A stretch of DNA of 64,000 bases from an uncultured Lachnospiraceae bacterium (GCA_944380605.1 CALWIA010000010.1:124001-188000); one strand, 5' to 3'. Positions 1 to 8,783 are shown, counted from the first letter of the stretch. Program-made: numbers and translations. The notes: generated from the sequence alone by a model not told the origin.

Positions 1-215
1 CTGACTTTTCTGCCCTGATACTCCAGACCGCGGTTGGAGAGAATCCGGCCGCCGAACAGGAACTTCTTTTCCCGGATCAGCTGGGCGATTTCCTCGTTGC
101 CCGCCGTAATGCGTCCCAGCCACTGTTCAAAGTTTTCTTCTCCGTCCCGATACTTCTTATTCCATATGTCGATCCCCAGCTGATTATCTTTTCCAAGCCA
201 CTCCTCTAATTCCAT
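1..215 (-). CDS. nrdJ: Ribonucleoside reductase, N-terminal fragment (B12-dependent type)
   Basis: The first 71 codons of a gene running off the left edge. The product begins MELEEWLGKDNQLGIDIWNK and contains the stretch KKFLFGGRILSNRGL, which is typical of the start of adenosylcobalamin-dependent ribonucleotide reductases of Clostridia. This enzyme makes deoxynucleotides without oxygen. The ATG at 215 follows a clear AGAGGAG ribosome site. The catalytic cysteines and the C-terminal domain lie outside the window, so the class II assignment rests on the N-terminus only; a class I or III enzyme is less likely. Upstream lie a good promoter and two NrdR-like boxes, which support the assignment. 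Confidence 0.75.
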   Translation of the reverse strand, partial: MELEEWLGKDNQLGIDIWNKKYRDGEENFEQWLGRITAGNEEIAQLIREKKFLFGGRILSNRGLEYQGRKV

Positions 216-241
216 ATCGTCTCCTCTTTCATCTGTAAATT

Positions 242-288
242 CCGCAATATATTGTGTGCTTCACTTATACTATCACGATATATAGACA
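242..288 (-). promoter_or_regulatory. Tandem NrdR-like boxes
   Basis: On the minus strand ACACAATATATTGCGG (242-257) matches 14 of 16 positions of the known NrdR box acaCwATATATwGtgt. A weaker copy, TGTCTATATATCGTGA (273-288), starts 31 bases away, which is the about three-helical-turn spacing known for paired NrdR sites. NrdR is the usual repressor of ribonucleotide reductase genes. The pair is seen in the sequence; binding is inferred. Confidence 0.6.
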
Positions 289-295
289 GTTTCAA
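267..295 (-). promoter_or_regulatory. Promoter of the ribonucleotide reductase gene
   Basis: On the minus strand a TTGAAA -35 (290-295) and a TAGTAT -10 (267-272) are separated by exactly 17 bases. The start codon lies about 50 bases downstream. The NrdR-like boxes overlap the spacer and follow the -10. Confidence 0.65.
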
Positions 296-388
296 GAGGG
301 ATTTGGATCGTTTTTAATTTAACAGGGAATCGGGGGTCCGGATGCCCGCCGATGCAGGCACGGCGGCCGCCCGGCCGGCGGACCGCAC

Positions 389-418
389 AAAAAAAAATCC
401 CGCGCACCGCAGGATTTT
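389..418 (-). terminator. Intrinsic terminator of the tRNA cluster
   Basis: On the minus strand, just after tRNA-Thr, an 11-base-pair stem with one G-U pair (arms 408-418 and 394-404, 3-base loop) runs into a tract of Ts. It would end the three-tRNA transcript. The rest of the stretch 300-388 is GC-rich and holds no gene that I can see. Confidence 0.75.
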
Positions 419-425
419 AAACAAA

Positions 426-498
426 AGCCATTGACGTGATTCGAACACGCGACCCCTTCATTACGAGTGAAGTGCTCTACCGGCTGAGCTACAATGGC
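426..498 (-). tRNA. tRNA-Thr (anticodon CGU)
   Basis: A 73-base cloverleaf. The acceptor GCCATTG pairs with CAATGGC, the discriminator base is U, the D arm reads TAGCTCAGCCGGTAGAGCA, the anticodon stem is CTTCA/TGAAG around loop CTCGTAA, and the T arm contains GTTCGAATC. The anticodon CGT reads the codon ACG. No CCA is encoded. Confidence 0.95.
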
Positions 499-547
499 AC
501 ATAAATTTTCGTAAAAATTGCTGCCGCATAAATACGCGGCAGCGAAA

Positions 548-619
548 TGACCTCACCGGGAATCGAACCCGGGTTTACGCCGTGAGAGGGCGTCGTCTTG
601 ACCGCTTGACCATGAGGCC
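548..619 (-). tRNA. tRNA-Glu (anticodon CUC)
   Basis: A 72-base cloverleaf. The acceptor GGCCTCA pairs with TGAGGTC (one G-U pair), followed by discriminator A. The anticodon loop contains CTC, and the T arm contains GGTTCGATTCC. It resembles the usual bacterial tRNA-Glu, which carries TTC; this isoacceptor reads GAG only. Confidence 0.93.
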
Positions 620-624
620 TTCAA

Positions 625-698
625 TCGAGGCGACAAGATTCGAACTTGCGGCCTCTGCGTCCCGAACGCAGCGCTCTACCAAACTGAGCCACGCCTCG
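625..698 (-). tRNA. tRNA-Pro (anticodon CGG)
   Basis: A 74-base cloverleaf. The acceptor CGAGGCG pairs with CGCCTCG, followed by discriminator A. The anticodon stem is CTGCG/CGCAG around loop TTCGGGA, giving anticodon CGG for the codon CCG. It is the first tRNA of the cluster after the promoter. Confidence 0.95.
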
Positions 699-709
699 AT
701 ACCTACGAT

Positions 710-738
710 AGTATAATATGAATTGTGTCAATTGTCAA
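710..738 (-). promoter_or_regulatory. Promoter of the tRNA cluster
   Basis: On the minus strand a consensus TTGACA (733-738), a spacer of 17 bases and TATACT (710-715) end 11 bases before tRNA-Pro. This is about as strong as a housekeeping sigma promoter gets and fits a stable-RNA operon. Confidence 0.8.
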
Positions 739-757
739 TAAGATTTTCAAAATTTTT

Positions 758-786
758 TTGCCATTCCTCTTCCCACGTGCTATAAT
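758..786 (+). promoter_or_regulatory. Promoter of the AEC permease gene
   Basis: TTGCCA (758-763), a 17-base spacer and a perfect TATAAT (781-786) lie about 50 bases before the permease ATG. It is divergent from the tRNA promoter. Confidence 0.7.
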
Positions 787-838
787 CCCATTGGCCGTCC
801 GATACGGCCCATACCGACACCGCAAAGGAGGAATTTCC

Positions 839-1762
839 ATGCTCTCTGTTCTGCTGGCGCAGCAGCTGGCTGTGCTGTTTCTGATTATGGGATGCGGGTT
901 TGTCCTGGTAAAAACCGGACTGGTACAGTCCCGGGAAAGCCGGACCCTCTCCGTCATCACCCTGTATCTGATCATGCCCTGCGTCATCTTAAACGCCTTT
1001 CAGATCGATTACTCGGACCAGATCCGGGACGGCCTGATTCTGGCCTTTCTGGCGGGCGCCGCCATCCACGCCGTTCTCTTTGCCCTGGTGGGGCTTTTGG
1101 GGCGCGTATTCCGGCTGGAGGCCGTGGAAAAAGCCTCGCTGATCTATTCCAATGCCGGCAATCTGATCATCCCGCTGGTCACTTCGGTCCTGGGTCCCCA
1201 ACAGGTCATCTACGCCAGCGGCTTTCTCTGCGTGCAGACCGTCTTCCTCTGGACCCACGGCCAGTCCCTGATGCGGGGCACCGCCTCCATCAGCTGGAAA
1301 AAGCTGCTGTGCAATATCAACCTGCTGGCCAGCCTGGCCGGCATCCTTCTGTTTGTCACCGGCACCCATCTGCCCCTGGTGCTGGAAGACACCCTAAGTA
1401 CCCTCGCTTCCACCATCGGCCCCGTCAGCATGCTGGTGGTAGGCATGCTGCTGGCCGACGTCTCCTGGAGCCAGGTACTGGCCCGGAAGCGGATTTACGG
1501 AATTGTGTTTTTGAAAATGATAGTCATTCCCGGCACGGTGCTGCTTCTGCTGCGGGCCGCGGCGCCGTTCGTGCCGGTGGCGGGCGCCTCCGACATTCTG
1601 TTTATCAGCCTGATGGCGGTCATCACGCCTTCGGCCACCACCATTACCCAGATGGCCCAGATCTATGACCGCGGCGCCTCTTACGCCAGCTCCATCAACG
1701 TGCTGACCACCCTGGTCTGCATCGCTACCATGCCCCTTATGGCCTTTTTCTACATGCTTTAG
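839..1762 (+). CDS. AEC-family permease (auxin efflux carrier type)
   Basis: A 307-residue membrane protein of the auxin efflux carrier/malonate permease family. It is hydrophobic throughout, with about ten predicted membrane helices. The N-terminus LLAQQLAVLFLIMGCGFVLV and the C-terminal stretch with ITPSATTITQMAQ are typical of the family. Substrates of bacterial members are often organic acids, but nothing here fixes the substrate. I chose the ATG at 839 because it follows AAAGGAGGAATTTCC; an in-frame ATG at 725 lies upstream of the promoter -10 and is unlikely. The stop codon overlaps the convergent polC stop codon by two bases. Confidence 0.85.
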   Translation: MLSVLLAQQLAVLFLIMGCGFVLVKTGLVQSRESRTLSVITLYLIMPCVILNAFQIDYSDQIRDGLILAFLAGAAIHAVLFALVGLLGRVFRLEAVEKASLIYSNAGNLIIPLVTSVLGPQQVIYASGFLCVQTVFLWTHGQSLMRGTASISWKKLLCNINLLASLAGILLFVTGTHLPLVLEDTLSTLASTIGPVSMLVVGMLLADVSWSQVLARKRIYGIVFLKMIVIPGTVLLLLRAAAPFVPVAGASDILFISLMAVITPSATTITQMAQIYDRGASYASSINVLTTLVCIATMPLMAFFYML

Positions 1763-4700
1763 GCAAAATCAAACAGCGACAGCTGGTTGGTCTCCGGCAG
1801 GTCGCCCAAAAGCCCCAGATCTCCCATCAGGTCGCAGATGGTCTTGCTGACTTTGGTACGGTTGCGGAAATCCTCCCGGGACAGGAAGGGGCCGTCTTTG
1901 ACGGCGTCCACCACGCCTTCCGCGGCCTTGTCTCCCATGCCGTCGATGCTGGCCAGAGACGGCATCAGCTTTCCGTCGAGAATCTGGAAATCCTTGGCCT
2001 TGGCCCGGTAGATGTCGATGGGCATAAATTCAAACCCTCTGGCATACATCTCCTGCACCACCCGCATATCCCGAAGCGTGCCCTGTTCTTTCTGCGAAAG
2101 ACTGTCGGCGCGCTTTTTGTAGTCCGCCAGATAATACTCCAGCTTGTCCCGCCCCTGGCACATCAGCTCATAGCTGAAAGAGCTGGCCCGGATGCTGAAA
2201 AACGCCGCGTAATACGCCAGCGGATAAAACACCTTGCAGTAGGCGATGCGCCACGCCATCATCACATAGGCCGCCGCGTGGGCCTTGGGGAACATGTACT
2301 TGATCTTCAGACAGGAGTCCACATACCACTGAGGGACGCCGTGGGCCAGCATTTCCTCGATCCACTCCGGCTTTAACCCCTTGCCTTTCCGGACCGATTC
2401 CATAATGGTAAAGGAAAGGCCCTCTTCCAGCCCTTTCTGGATCAAGTACACCATAATGTCGTCCCGGCAGCAGATCGCCGTCTGAATAGTGGCCTGCCCG
2501 CTTAAAATCAGGTCTTTGGCGTTGCCCAGCCACACGTCGGTGCCGTGGGCCAGGCCGGCGATGCGCACCAGGTCGGAAAAATAGCGGGGCTTGGCGTCCA
2601 GAAGCATCTGCATGGCAAAATCCGTGCCGAATTCCGGCACGCCCAGAGCGCCCAGAGGACAGCCGCCGATGTCTTCCGGCGTAATGCCCAGCGCCGAGGT
2701 ATTCTGAAACAGGGACATGACCTCTTTGGAATCCAGCGGAATGTCCTTGACCGGATCCAGGCCCGTCAGGTCCTGCAGCATCCGGATCATGGTGGGATCA
2801 TCGTGTCCCAGAATGTCCAGCTTCAGCAGGTTGTGGTCGATGGAATGGTAGTCAAAATGGGTAGTCACCGTAGTGGTGGTCATGTCGTTGGCCGGCCGCT
2901 GCACCGGCGTAAAGGAATAGATTTCTTCTCCTATGGGAAGGACGATGATGCCTCCCGGGTGCTGCCCCGTGGTGCGCCGCACGCCCACACAGCCCTGGAC
3001 AATGCGGTTGATCTCGCAGGTGCGCTTCCGGTCTCCCCGCTCCTCGTAGTAGTTTTTCACATAGCCGTAGGCCGTTTTGTCCGCCAGCGTGCCTATGGTG
3101 CCGGCCCGGAAAGTCTGTCCCTTGCCGAAGATTACCTCCGTGTAGTCGTGGGCATGGCTCTGGTATTCGCCGGAAAAGTTCAGGTCGATATCCGGCTCCT
3201 TGTCGCCCTTGAATCCCAGGAAAGTTTCAAAGGGGATGTCGTGGCCGTCCTTTTTCAGCGGCGCGCCGCACCGGGGACAGGCCTTATCCGGCATATCGCA
3301 GCCGGACATGCCGGCAAATTTCTTTACTTCTTCCGAATCAAAATCGTAATAGTGGCAGCTGGGGCAATAATAGTGGGGGCTTAAGGGATTGACCTCCGTA
3401 ATGCCGGCCATGGTGGCCACCAGGGAGGAGCCCACCGAACCTCTGGAACCTACCAGATACCCGTCCTCGTTGGATTTCCACACCAGTTTCTGGGCGATGA
3501 TGTACATCACCGCGAACCCGTTGGAAATAATGGAGTGCAGTTCCCGCTCCAGCCGTTCCACCACGATTTCCGGCAGTTCTTCACCGTACATCTCATGGGC
3601 CCGGGTGTAGCAGATGTTCCGCAGGGTTTCATCGGAGTTTTCAATCACCGGCGGACACTTGTCCGGCCGCACCGGCGAAATCCGCTCGCACCGGTCGGCG
3701 ATCTTCCGGGTGTTGGCAATCACCACTTCCTCCGCCTTGTCCGGCCCCAGATAGGCAAATTCATCCAGCATCTCCTGGGTGGTCCGCAGATACAGCGGCG
3801 CCTGTTCATCGCTGTCTTTAAAGCCCTTCCCGGCCATGATGATGCGCCGGTAGACCTCGTCCTCCGGATCCAGAAAATGGACGTCGCAGGTGGCGCACAC
3901 CGGCTTGCCGCACTGCTCGCCCAGCCGCACGATCCGGCGGTTGAAATCCCGCAGATCTTCTTCGGTCTTGGCCGGGCTGTCCTCGTCCCGCAGCATAAAC
4001 GCGTTGTTTCCAATGGGCTGAATCTCCAGATAGTCGTAAAAATCAGCGATTCTGGCCAGTTCCGCGTCCGAAGCGCCCCGGGTCAGCGCCTGAAACAATT
4101 CGCCGGCTTCGCAGGCGGAGCCCACGATCAGCCCCTCCCGGTACTTTGCCAGCACACTTTTGGGAATCCGGGGCACCCGGTGAAAATAGTTGATATGGGA
4201 CCAGGAAACCAGCCGGTACAGGTTCACCCGGCCCACGTCGTTTTCCGCCAACAAAATTACATGGTAGGTAGGCAGCTTCTTTATGGCCTCTTCGTCCATC
4301 TCTCCCAGCCGGTTCAGCTGGTCCAGATCTTCCACGCCCCGCTCCTTTAACATCCGGATAAAGGCCGCGAAAATCTCCGCGGTGGCTCCCGCGTCGTCTA
4401 CGGCCCGATGGTGGTTTTCCAGAGACACTCCCAGCGCCTTGGCCACCGTATCCAGTTTGTACCGGTTCAGCTGAGGCAGCAGAAGCCTGGCTAACGCCAC
4501 CGTATCCAGCACCGTCGGCGCGAAGGGAATCCCCAGCAGTCCGGCGTTGTGAGCGATGAAGCTGACGTCAAACGAGGCGTTGTGGGCCACCAGCGCGGCG
4601 CCCCGGCAGAATTCCAGAAACTGGGGAAGCACCGTTTCGATCCGCGGCGCGTCCAGCACCATGGCGTCGCTGATGCCGGTCAGCTGCTCGATTTTAAAGG

Positions 4701-6189
4701 GAATGGGCACGTCCGGATTGACGAAGGTGCTGAAGCGGCTGACGATGGCTCCCTGTTCCACCCGCACCGCGCCGATCTCAATGATCCGGTTTTTCACCGG
4801 GCTGAAACCGGTGGTCTCGATGTCAAAAACCACAAAGGGGTCGTCCAGGCTCTGCCCGTCCGCGTGTTCCGCCAGCTGCTTGATATCGTCCGCCAGATAG
4901 CCTTCCACCCCGTAGAGAATTTTAAAATCATCCCCTTTGTCCAGGGCGTGGGCGGCTTCCGGAAAGGCCTGCACGCAGCCGTGGTCGGTCACGGCAATGG
5001 CGGGCATCCCCCATTTCTTCGCCCGTTTGATGATGTCGCCCACGTCGGAAACGCCATCCATATCGCTCATTTTGGTGTGACAGTGGAGTTCCACCCGCTT
5101 CACCGGGCTGTCGTCCCTGCGCTTGCCGGTGAAATCCTCGCACTTTTTGATGCCGGAAACCGAACCGATGGTCAGCTCCCCGTCAAATTTGTCGATAGTA
5201 GTATTGCCCCGCAGTTTGACAAAGGTGCCTTTGACTACCGCCTTTTCCACGTCTTCCAGCATCTCTTCCCGGGCGAACAGTTTGACGGTAATGGTATCCG
5301 TAAAATCCGTGATGTCAAAAATCACGATGGTTTTTCCGCTGTTTAACAGGCGGCTGTCGGTGTGGATGATCTTTCCGCGGATGATCACCTCTCCCATCTC
5401 GCCGCCGATTTCCCGGATATCTGTAAAATTGTCATCGAAATCCCGGCCGAACAGCACGTCGGGATTGTCGCTTTTTTTCTGATAGCTGCCGAATTTTTTT
5501 CCTTCCCGGAACGCCGGCTTTTCTCCCGCCGCCGGTTTTCTGGAAGGCTGCGGCGTCTGAACGCTCCGGGCCGCAGGCTCTCCGGCCGGCTCCGACAGCG
5601 CTTCCGCAAAGGCCGGGCGGGCCAGCCGCTCTCCGATCTCCTTCTGAAGCCTGGCTTCCCGGTCCTCCAGCTGGCGGTTTCCCTCCGGCTGCACATAGTC
5701 CCACACCACCTGCACCGGCAGGCCGCAGCGTTCCGCGAATACCTTTTCCAGCACCCGCTTTAAGTCTCCGGTTTTCTCCCGGAACACCGGCTGGTCCTCC
5801 ACCGTCATCCGCAGCTGATCCGGCTGGGGAAAGGTGCACCGCGCGCGGCGGAACATGCTGTATTCCACAATGCTGTAGCCCTTCAGTTCCAGAAGCAGGC
5901 TGTCCCGGTATACGTCCAGCAGCTTCTGGGGCGTGTACTGGCCTGACAGCCGGTATTTTTCCTGGATTTTCACCGTCAGCCTTCTGCCGGGAAACAACTG
6001 GTCCCGGATGCCTTTTTCCAGATCGTATATATTCTTTTTATGAATCAGCCGCGGGCTGGCCAGATAGATCCGCAGCGTGCTGCGGTCTCTGGTGGACGAC
6101 ACCCGTTCCACCTCTGCCAGCTTCAGCAGTTCCCTCAGTTCTTCCGCGATCACCAGATCCGGAAATACGTCCAAAAACCGTCTGCTCAT
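1759..6189 (-). CDS. polC: DNA polymerase III alpha subunit, PolC type
   Basis: The 1476-residue Gram-positive replicative polymerase with built-in proofreading. Order: N-terminal domain (about 1-230), OB domain (about 240-345), PHP domain starting with VELHCHTKMSDMDGV (about 366), a DEDDh exonuclease inserted in it and starting VVFDIETTGFS (about 453), a zinc finger (CPSCHYY and CPRCG, about 940-975), and the polymerase palm with PDIDLNFSGEY (about 1000). It ends in QLSLFDFA, a sliding-clamp binding motif. It is slightly longer than the roughly 1440 residues usual for the family. Its ATG overlaps the ispG stop as ATGA, so it is translationally coupled and belongs to the ispG transcript. Confidence 0.98.
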   Translation of the reverse strand: MSRRFLDVFPDLVIAEELRELLKLAEVERVSSTRDRSTLRIYLASPRLIHKKNIYDLEKGIRDQLFPGRRLTVKIQEKYRLSGQYTPQKLLDVYRDSLLLELKGYSIVEYSMFRRARCTFPQPDQLRMTVEDQPVFREKTGDLKRVLEKVFAERCGLPVQVVWDYVQPEGNRQLEDREARLQKEIGERLARPAFAEALSEPAGEPAARSVQTPQPSRKPAAGEKPAFREGKKFGSYQKKSDNPDVLFGRDFDDNFTDIREIGGEMGEVIIRGKIIHTDSRLLNSGKTIVIFDITDFTDTITVKLFAREEMLEDVEKAVVKGTFVKLRGNTTIDKFDGELTIGSVSGIKKCEDFTGKRRDDSPVKRVELHCHTKMSDMDGVSDVGDIIKRAKKWGMPAIAVTDHGCVQAFPEAAHALDKGDDFKILYGVEGYLADDIKQLAEHADGQSLDDPFVVFDIETTGFSPVKNRIIEIGAVRVEQGAIVSRFSTFVNPDVPIPFKIEQLTGISDAMVLDAPRIETVLPQFLEFCRGAALVAHNASFDVSFIAHNAGLLGIPFAPTVLDTVALARLLLPQLNRYKLDTVAKALGVSLENHHRAVDDAGATAEIFAAFIRMLKERGVEDLDQLNRLGEMDEEAIKKLPTYHVILLAENDVGRVNLYRLVSWSHINYFHRVPRIPKSVLAKYREGLIVGSACEAGELFQALTRGASDAELARIADFYDYLEIQPIGNNAFMLRDEDSPAKTEEDLRDFNRRIVRLGEQCGKPVCATCDVHFLDPEDEVYRRIIMAGKGFKDSDEQAPLYLRTTQEMLDEFAYLGPDKAEEVVIANTRKIADRCERISPVRPDKCPPVIENSDETLRNICYTRAHEMYGEELPEIVVERLERELHSIISNGFAVMYIIAQKLVWKSNEDGYLVGSRGSVGSSLVATMAGITEVNPLSPHYYCPSCHYYDFDSEEVKKFAGMSGCDMPDKACPRCGAPLKKDGHDIPFETFLGFKGDKEPDIDLNFSGEYQSHAHDYTEVIFGKGQTFRAGTIGTLADKTAYGYVKNYYEERGDRKRTCEINRIVQGCVGVRRTTGQHPGGIIVLPIGEEIYSFTPVQRPANDMTTTTVTTHFDYHSIDHNLLKLDILGHDDPTMIRMLQDLTGLDPVKDIPLDSKEVMSLFQNTSALGITPEDIGGCPLGALGVPEFGTDFAMQMLLDAKPRYFSDLVRIAGLAHGTDVWLGNAKDLILSGQATIQTAICCRDDIMVYLIQKGLEEGLSFTIMESVRKGKGLKPEWIEEMLAHGVPQWYVDSCLKIKYMFPKAHAAAYVMMAWRIAYCKVFYPLAYYAAFFSIRASSFSYELMCQGRDKLEYYLADYKKRADSLSQKEQGTLRDMRVVQEMYARGFEFMPIDIYRAKAKDFQILDGKLMPSLASIDGMGDKAAEGVVDAVKDGPFLSREDFRNRTKVSKTICDLMGDLGLLGDLPETNQLSLFDFA

Positions 6190-7253
6190 GCATTCTCCTG
6201 TGCCAGTTTCTTCAGTTCCTCTTCCAGCGCCGCCAGAAGCTGATCCTCCGGGACTTTCCGCAGGATCTCTCCCTTCCGGATCAGCAGGCCCTCTCCTACG
6301 CCGCCGGCAATGCCCAGGTCCGCCTCTCTGGCCTCCCCCGGACCGTTGACCGCGCAGCCCATAACCGCCAGCTTGATGTTCAGCTGGTCATACCGGGCCG
6401 CCAGTTCTTCCACCCGGCCAGCCAGGCCGATCAGGTCGATGCGGGTCCGCCCGCAGGTAGGACAGGACACCACTTCAATGCCGCCTTTTTTTAGTCCCAG
6501 CGCTTTTAAAATCAGCCGGGCCGTCTTTACCTCTTCCACCGGATCCCCGGTCAGCGATACCCGGATGGTGTCGCCGATGCCCTGGTACAGAATAATGCCC
6601 AGGCCCACCGAAGACTTGACGGTGCCGGAAGTATAGGTGCCCGCTTCCGTAATGCCTACGTGCAGAGGATAGTCCGTCCTGCCGGCAATCCGTTCATGGG
6701 CACGGACGCACATCATCACGTCCGAAGACTTGATGCTGATCACCAGGTTGTCATAGCCCATGCCCTCGATCAGCGCCGTCTTTTCCAGGGCGCTTTCCGC
6801 CAGCCCTTCCGCCGTCACGCCGCCGTATTTTTCCAGCAGATGTTTTTCCAGGGAGCCGCTGTTGACTCCTACCCGGATGGGAATGCCGTATTCTTTTGCC
6901 TTTTCCACCACGGCCCGCACCCGGTCTTCCGAGCCGATGTTGCCGGGATTGATGCGGATTTTGTCAGCGCCGTGCTCAATGGCGGCGATGGCCAGCCGGT
7001 AGTCGAAATGAATGTCCGCCACCAGCGGAATGTGGATCTGCTTCTTGATCTCCGTCAGGGCCCGGGCCGCCTCCATGGTGGGCACCGCCACCCGGATGAT
7101 ATCGCAGCCCGCCTGTTCCAGCCGCAGAATCTGGGACACGGTAGCCGCCGCGTCCTCGGTTTTGGTGTTGCACATGGACTGAATCAGCACCGGACTGCCG
7201 CCTCCGATGACCCGGTCTCCAATCCGCACTTTCCTGGTATGTTCTCTGCTCAT
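6186..7253 (-). CDS. ispG: 4-hydroxy-3-methylbut-2-en-1-yl diphosphate synthase (flavodoxin/ferredoxin)
   Basis: A 355-residue IspG/GcpE, the penultimate MEP-pathway enzyme, a [4Fe-4S] protein that needs reduced ferredoxin or flavodoxin. The barrel domain has VLIQSMCNTKTED and VADIHFDYRLA; the C-terminal cluster domain has CPTCGRTRID and CAVNGPGEA, providing the cluster cysteines. The ATG at 7253 is preceded by AAGGGAGGTTCTGC, so I prefer it to longer in-frame openings up to 7448. It follows echF by only 23 bases with no terminator, so the ech transcript probably continues into ispG and polC. Confidence 0.95.
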   Translation of the reverse strand: MSREHTRKVRIGDRVIGGGSPVLIQSMCNTKTEDAAATVSQILRLEQAGCDIIRVAVPTMEAARALTEIKKQIHIPLVADIHFDYRLAIAAIEHGADKIRINPGNIGSEDRVRAVVEKAKEYGIPIRVGVNSGSLEKHLLEKYGGVTAEGLAESALEKTALIEGMGYDNLVISIKSSDVMMCVRAHERIAGRTDYPLHVGITEAGTYTSGTVKSSVGLGIILYQGIGDTIRVSLTGDPVEEVKTARLILKALGLKKGGIEVVSCPTCGRTRIDLIGLAGRVEELAARYDQLNIKLAVMGCAVNGPGEAREADLGIAGGVGEGLLIRKGEILRKVPEDQLLAALEEELKKLAQENA

Positions 7254-7276
7254 GCAGAACCTCCCTTTTTTCTTTC

Positions 7277-7693
7277 TCAGGGCGAAACCGCCGTTTCCGC
7301 CGGTTTTGCTGCCGTCTGCGCCGGTTTTGCCGCCGGCGCCTTCTCCGGAAGATAGAATACTTCTTCTTTTTTCTGATAGTCCGGTTCCGTATAGCCGGGC
7401 ACCAGACTCAGGCACTTCTTGGGGCAGGCCCCGGCGCAGCTGCCGCACTGGATGCAGTCAAACCGGTTGATGGTCCAGGTGCCCGCCGCCTTGTCCACCC
7501 GGATAGCCCCCGGCGGACAGGAACGCATGCACAGGCCGCAGCGGATGCAGTTTTCGGTCTGAATCTCAATATGGCCCCGCATCCGCTGGGGAAATTTGGC
7601 CGGTTCATAAGGATAGCCCACCGTAGCCGGCCGGGAAAACAGATTCTTTAAGGCCGTGCGGGCAAATGTAAGCATTTTCGCGTCTTCCAGCAT
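7277..7693 (-). CDS. echF: Ech hydrogenase ferredoxin-like subunit EchF
   Basis: A 138-residue NuoI-like subunit with two complete [4Fe-4S] motifs, CIRCGLCMRSCP and CIQCGSCAGACP, at about residues 49-100. It carries electrons between soluble ferredoxin and the hydrogenase core. The last 25 or so residues form an Ala/Pro/Lys-rich tail that is not part of the usual fold. It is the last ech gene, 6 bases after echE, with the start at 7693 behind AGAGGTGAGAAATC. Confidence 0.9.
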   Translation of the reverse strand: MLEDAKMLTFARTALKNLFSRPATVGYPYEPAKFPQRMRGHIEIQTENCIRCGLCMRSCPPGAIRVDKAAGTWTINRFDCIQCGSCAGACPKKCLSLVPGYTEPDYQKKEEVFYLPEKAPAAKPAQTAAKPAETAVSP

Positions 7694-7699
7694 GATTTC

Positions 7700-8779
7700 T
7701 CACCTCTCTGTACAGCTGATGCAGGGGTCAATGGTCAGAATAATCAGCGGCACATCCGCCAGCTGACATCCCTTTAACAATTCCACCATCGGCGGAATGT
7801 TGCTGGTAGTAGGCGTCCGCAGGCGGAAGCGGTCCAGATTCTTGGTGCCGTTTCCTTTTACATAATAAATGGCCTCGCCTCTGGGCTGTTCGATCCGGGC
7901 GAAGTATTCGCCTTTGGGATTGCCCTTCACCGGAACGGCAATCTCGCCATCCGGAATCTTTTCCGCCGCCTGGCGGATCAGCCGCAGAGACTGGAGAATC
8001 TCGTACAGGCGCACCCGGCAGCGGCTGTAGCAGTCGCCGTCCTGGGCCGTCACCGGCTCCACGTCCAGATCTCCGTAGGCTTCATATCCCAGCATCCGTA
8101 CGTCATAGGCTTCGCCGCTGGCCCGCAGCATGGGACCTACGGCGCCTAACAGCACCGCGTCGTCTTTTTTCAGCACGCCCAGCCCCTTTAAGCGGCTTTG
8201 CACCGAATAGTCCCGCAGGAAGGTCTCCATCACCGGGTGGATCTCCTGCTCGATTTCATCCGCCGCCCGGCAGATGCCCGCCAGCATATCCCGGTCCATG
8301 TCTTTTAACGTGCCGCCTACGCAGTTGACCGAGAAAATAATGCGGCCGCCGGTGGTGGCATCGAACATGTCCAGAATCTTTTCCCGCAGCCGCCAGGACT
8401 CCATAAACAGACTTTCAAATCCCATGGCGTCCGCCAGCAGTCCCAGCCACAGCAGGTGGCTGTGGACCCGGCTCATCTCCATCCAGATGGTGCGCAGATA
8501 CCGGGCCCGGGCCGGCACCTCGATCTCCATGACCTGTTCCACCGCCTCGCAGTAGCCCATGCCATGGCCGCAGCTGCAGATGCCGCAGACCCGTTCCGCC
8601 ACGTACACATACTGTTTGAAATCCTTTTTCTCCACCAGTTTTTCCAGTCCCCGGTGAATATATCCGATGCTGGGAATGGCTCCCACCACCGTCTCATCCT
8701 CCAGCACCAGATCCAGATGCACCGGCTCCGGCAGCACCGGATGCTGGGGCCCGAAGGGAATTATGCTTCTTTTGGCCAT
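7700..8779 (-). CDS. echE: Ech [NiFe] hydrogenase large subunit EchE
   Basis: A 359-residue catalytic subunit, related to NuoD. Both nickel-binding motifs are intact: RVCGICSCGH at about residue 63 and DPCISC at the very C-terminus, followed only by TER. Standard [NiFe] hydrogenases have a C-terminal extension that a protease removes after nickel insertion; here there is none, as known for Ech enzymes. The four nickel-ligand cysteines separate it from the complex I subunit NuoD. It starts at 8779 behind GGGGTGAGGAC, overlapping the echD end region closely. Confidence 0.95.
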   Translation of the reverse strand: MAKRSIIPFGPQHPVLPEPVHLDLVLEDETVVGAIPSIGYIHRGLEKLVEKKDFKQYVYVAERVCGICSCGHGMGYCEAVEQVMEIEVPARARYLRTIWMEMSRVHSHLLWLGLLADAMGFESLFMESWRLREKILDMFDATTGGRIIFSVNCVGGTLKDMDRDMLAGICRAADEIEQEIHPVMETFLRDYSVQSRLKGLGVLKKDDAVLLGAVGPMLRASGEAYDVRMLGYEAYGDLDVEPVTAQDGDCYSRCRVRLYEILQSLRLIRQAAEKIPDGEIAVPVKGNPKGEYFARIEQPRGEAIYYVKGNGTKNLDRFRLRTPTTSNIPPMVELLKGCQLADVPLIILTIDPCISCTER

Positions 8780-8783
8780 GTCC

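Noticed and set aside
300..388. RNA gene in the GC-rich gap beside the tRNA terminator
   Set aside because: GC-rich with partial self-complementarity but no consistent stem pattern or promoter; I see nothing to support a feature.
725..838. Upstream ATG for the AEC permease
   Set aside because: It lies before the promoter -10 and lacks a ribosome site; the ATG at 839 has AAAGGAGG at good spacing.
2545..5763. Long plus-strand open frames opposite polC
   Set aside because: They are products of GC-rich codon bias on the other strand; they have no family motifs or ribosome sites, while polC is intact throughout.
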